From positions 1 to 25,876 of the forward strand of contig CAZEFW010000140.1 of assembly GCA_964511535.1 (NCBI GenBank): 25,876 nucleotides of DNA. Direction: 5' to 3'. The DNA comes from CAZCFB01 sp964511535 (GTDB taxonomy: Bacteria > Myxococcota_A > Polyangia > GCA-2747355 > CAZCFB01). The translations under genes were made by a program, and so were the position numbers. The notes under the pieces are model-generated. The model saw only the letters and a list, made by a program, of their open reading frames with translations, had not been told where the DNA came from and made no database searches. The first letter of the stretch is position 1. Each line of letters opens with the position of its first letter. This document shows positions 25,741-25,876 of this stretch, one piece after another.

Positions 25741-25821
25741 GGCCTGTTGGGCTTGTGTGCAGGCGCGTAGCGGCTGCGCACAAACCAACAGCGAGCGGGC
25801 ACAGCGGTCCGAACCAGCACC
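25741..25821. repeat. Structured repeat, copy 2 (81 bases)
   Basis: 76 of 81 bases match copy 1. Two of the five differences lie opposite each other in the stem: G25627-C25641 becomes A25761-T25775, which keeps the pair. The other three differences lie in the flank after the stem. The stem arms are 25745-25750 with 25785-25790 and the inner segments as in copy 1. Confidence 0.85.
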
Positions 25822-25876
25822 GCCCTGCCACGCCCCCACGCAAAACCATCCAACACAAACAGAAAAAACAGCCGCC

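Larger units (their letters stand above)
25556..25876. other. Gene-free right end holding a repeat array
   Basis: 321 bases without a gene. After the hairpin come the two repeats with spacers of 53 and 55 bases (25688-25740, 25822-25876). The spacers are A/C-rich and G/T-poor on the plus strand, resemble each other and both end in gccgcc just before the repeat position. By that pattern a third copy should start within a few bases of the window edge. Confidence 0.7.

Noticed and set aside
25607..25821. CRISPR array or tRNA pair
   Set aside because: The repeats are 81 bases with similar rather than unique spacers, and no cloverleaf or acceptor CCA arrangement can be drawn.
25435..25858. Minus-strand open frames across the right-end repeats
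   Set aside because: The frames read through the hairpin repeats, giving duplicated Cys/Ala/Arg-rich peptides. The substitutions preserve base pairing rather than codons.

Overview
The window is very GC-rich, densely coding, and looks like a chromosome segment from the Myxococcota or a close relative. The basis is a C-terminal tag of the MYXO-CTERM type (Cys-x-Cys, hydrophobic stretch, four arginines), several Asp/Pro/Lys-rich lipoproteins with cysteine-rich and NHL-like repeats, PEGA-domain proteins and a TonB-dependent receptor with a carboxypeptidase-regulatory-like N-terminus. No rRNA, tRNA, CRISPR, phage or transposase gene was recognised. Nothing can be assigned to species level.

Layout. 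(1) 1-2796, plus strand: the end of a PEGA-domain protein (probably a kinase or similar), a TPR/PEGA membrane protein and an NHL-repeat lipoprotein, tightly coupled. (2) 2799-13124, minus strand, read from right to left: a cupredoxin-like exported protein, a membrane-anchored sensor-like protein, exbB, exbD, tonB, a TonB-dependent receptor that carries its own TonB C-terminal-type domain, a lipoprotein and a serine/threonine pseudokinase. Gaps are mostly a few bases, so this may be one or two transcripts devoted to energised outer-membrane transport. (3) 13244-16850, plus strand: comEC (DNA uptake channel), then an Mrp/ApbC-type Fe-S ATPase. (4) 16870-23796, minus strand: three secreted or surface proteins in a row, namely a MYXO-CTERM-tagged multidomain protein, a lipoprotein with six repeated domains and a second NHL lipoprotein. 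(5) 23961-25555, plus strand: a probable outer-membrane beta-barrel protein and an exported START/SRPBCC-like protein. (6) 25556-25876: no gene. It holds a GC-rich hairpin and two copies of an 81-base repeat that folds into a long stem.

The points most worth attention are the structured repeat at the right edge, whose two copies differ by a compensatory base-pair change; the pseudokinase at the end of the Ton operon; the receptor with a built-in TonB-type domain; and the cupredoxin whose copper-ligand histidine is displaced. All functional statements come from reading the sequence; no database search was run.
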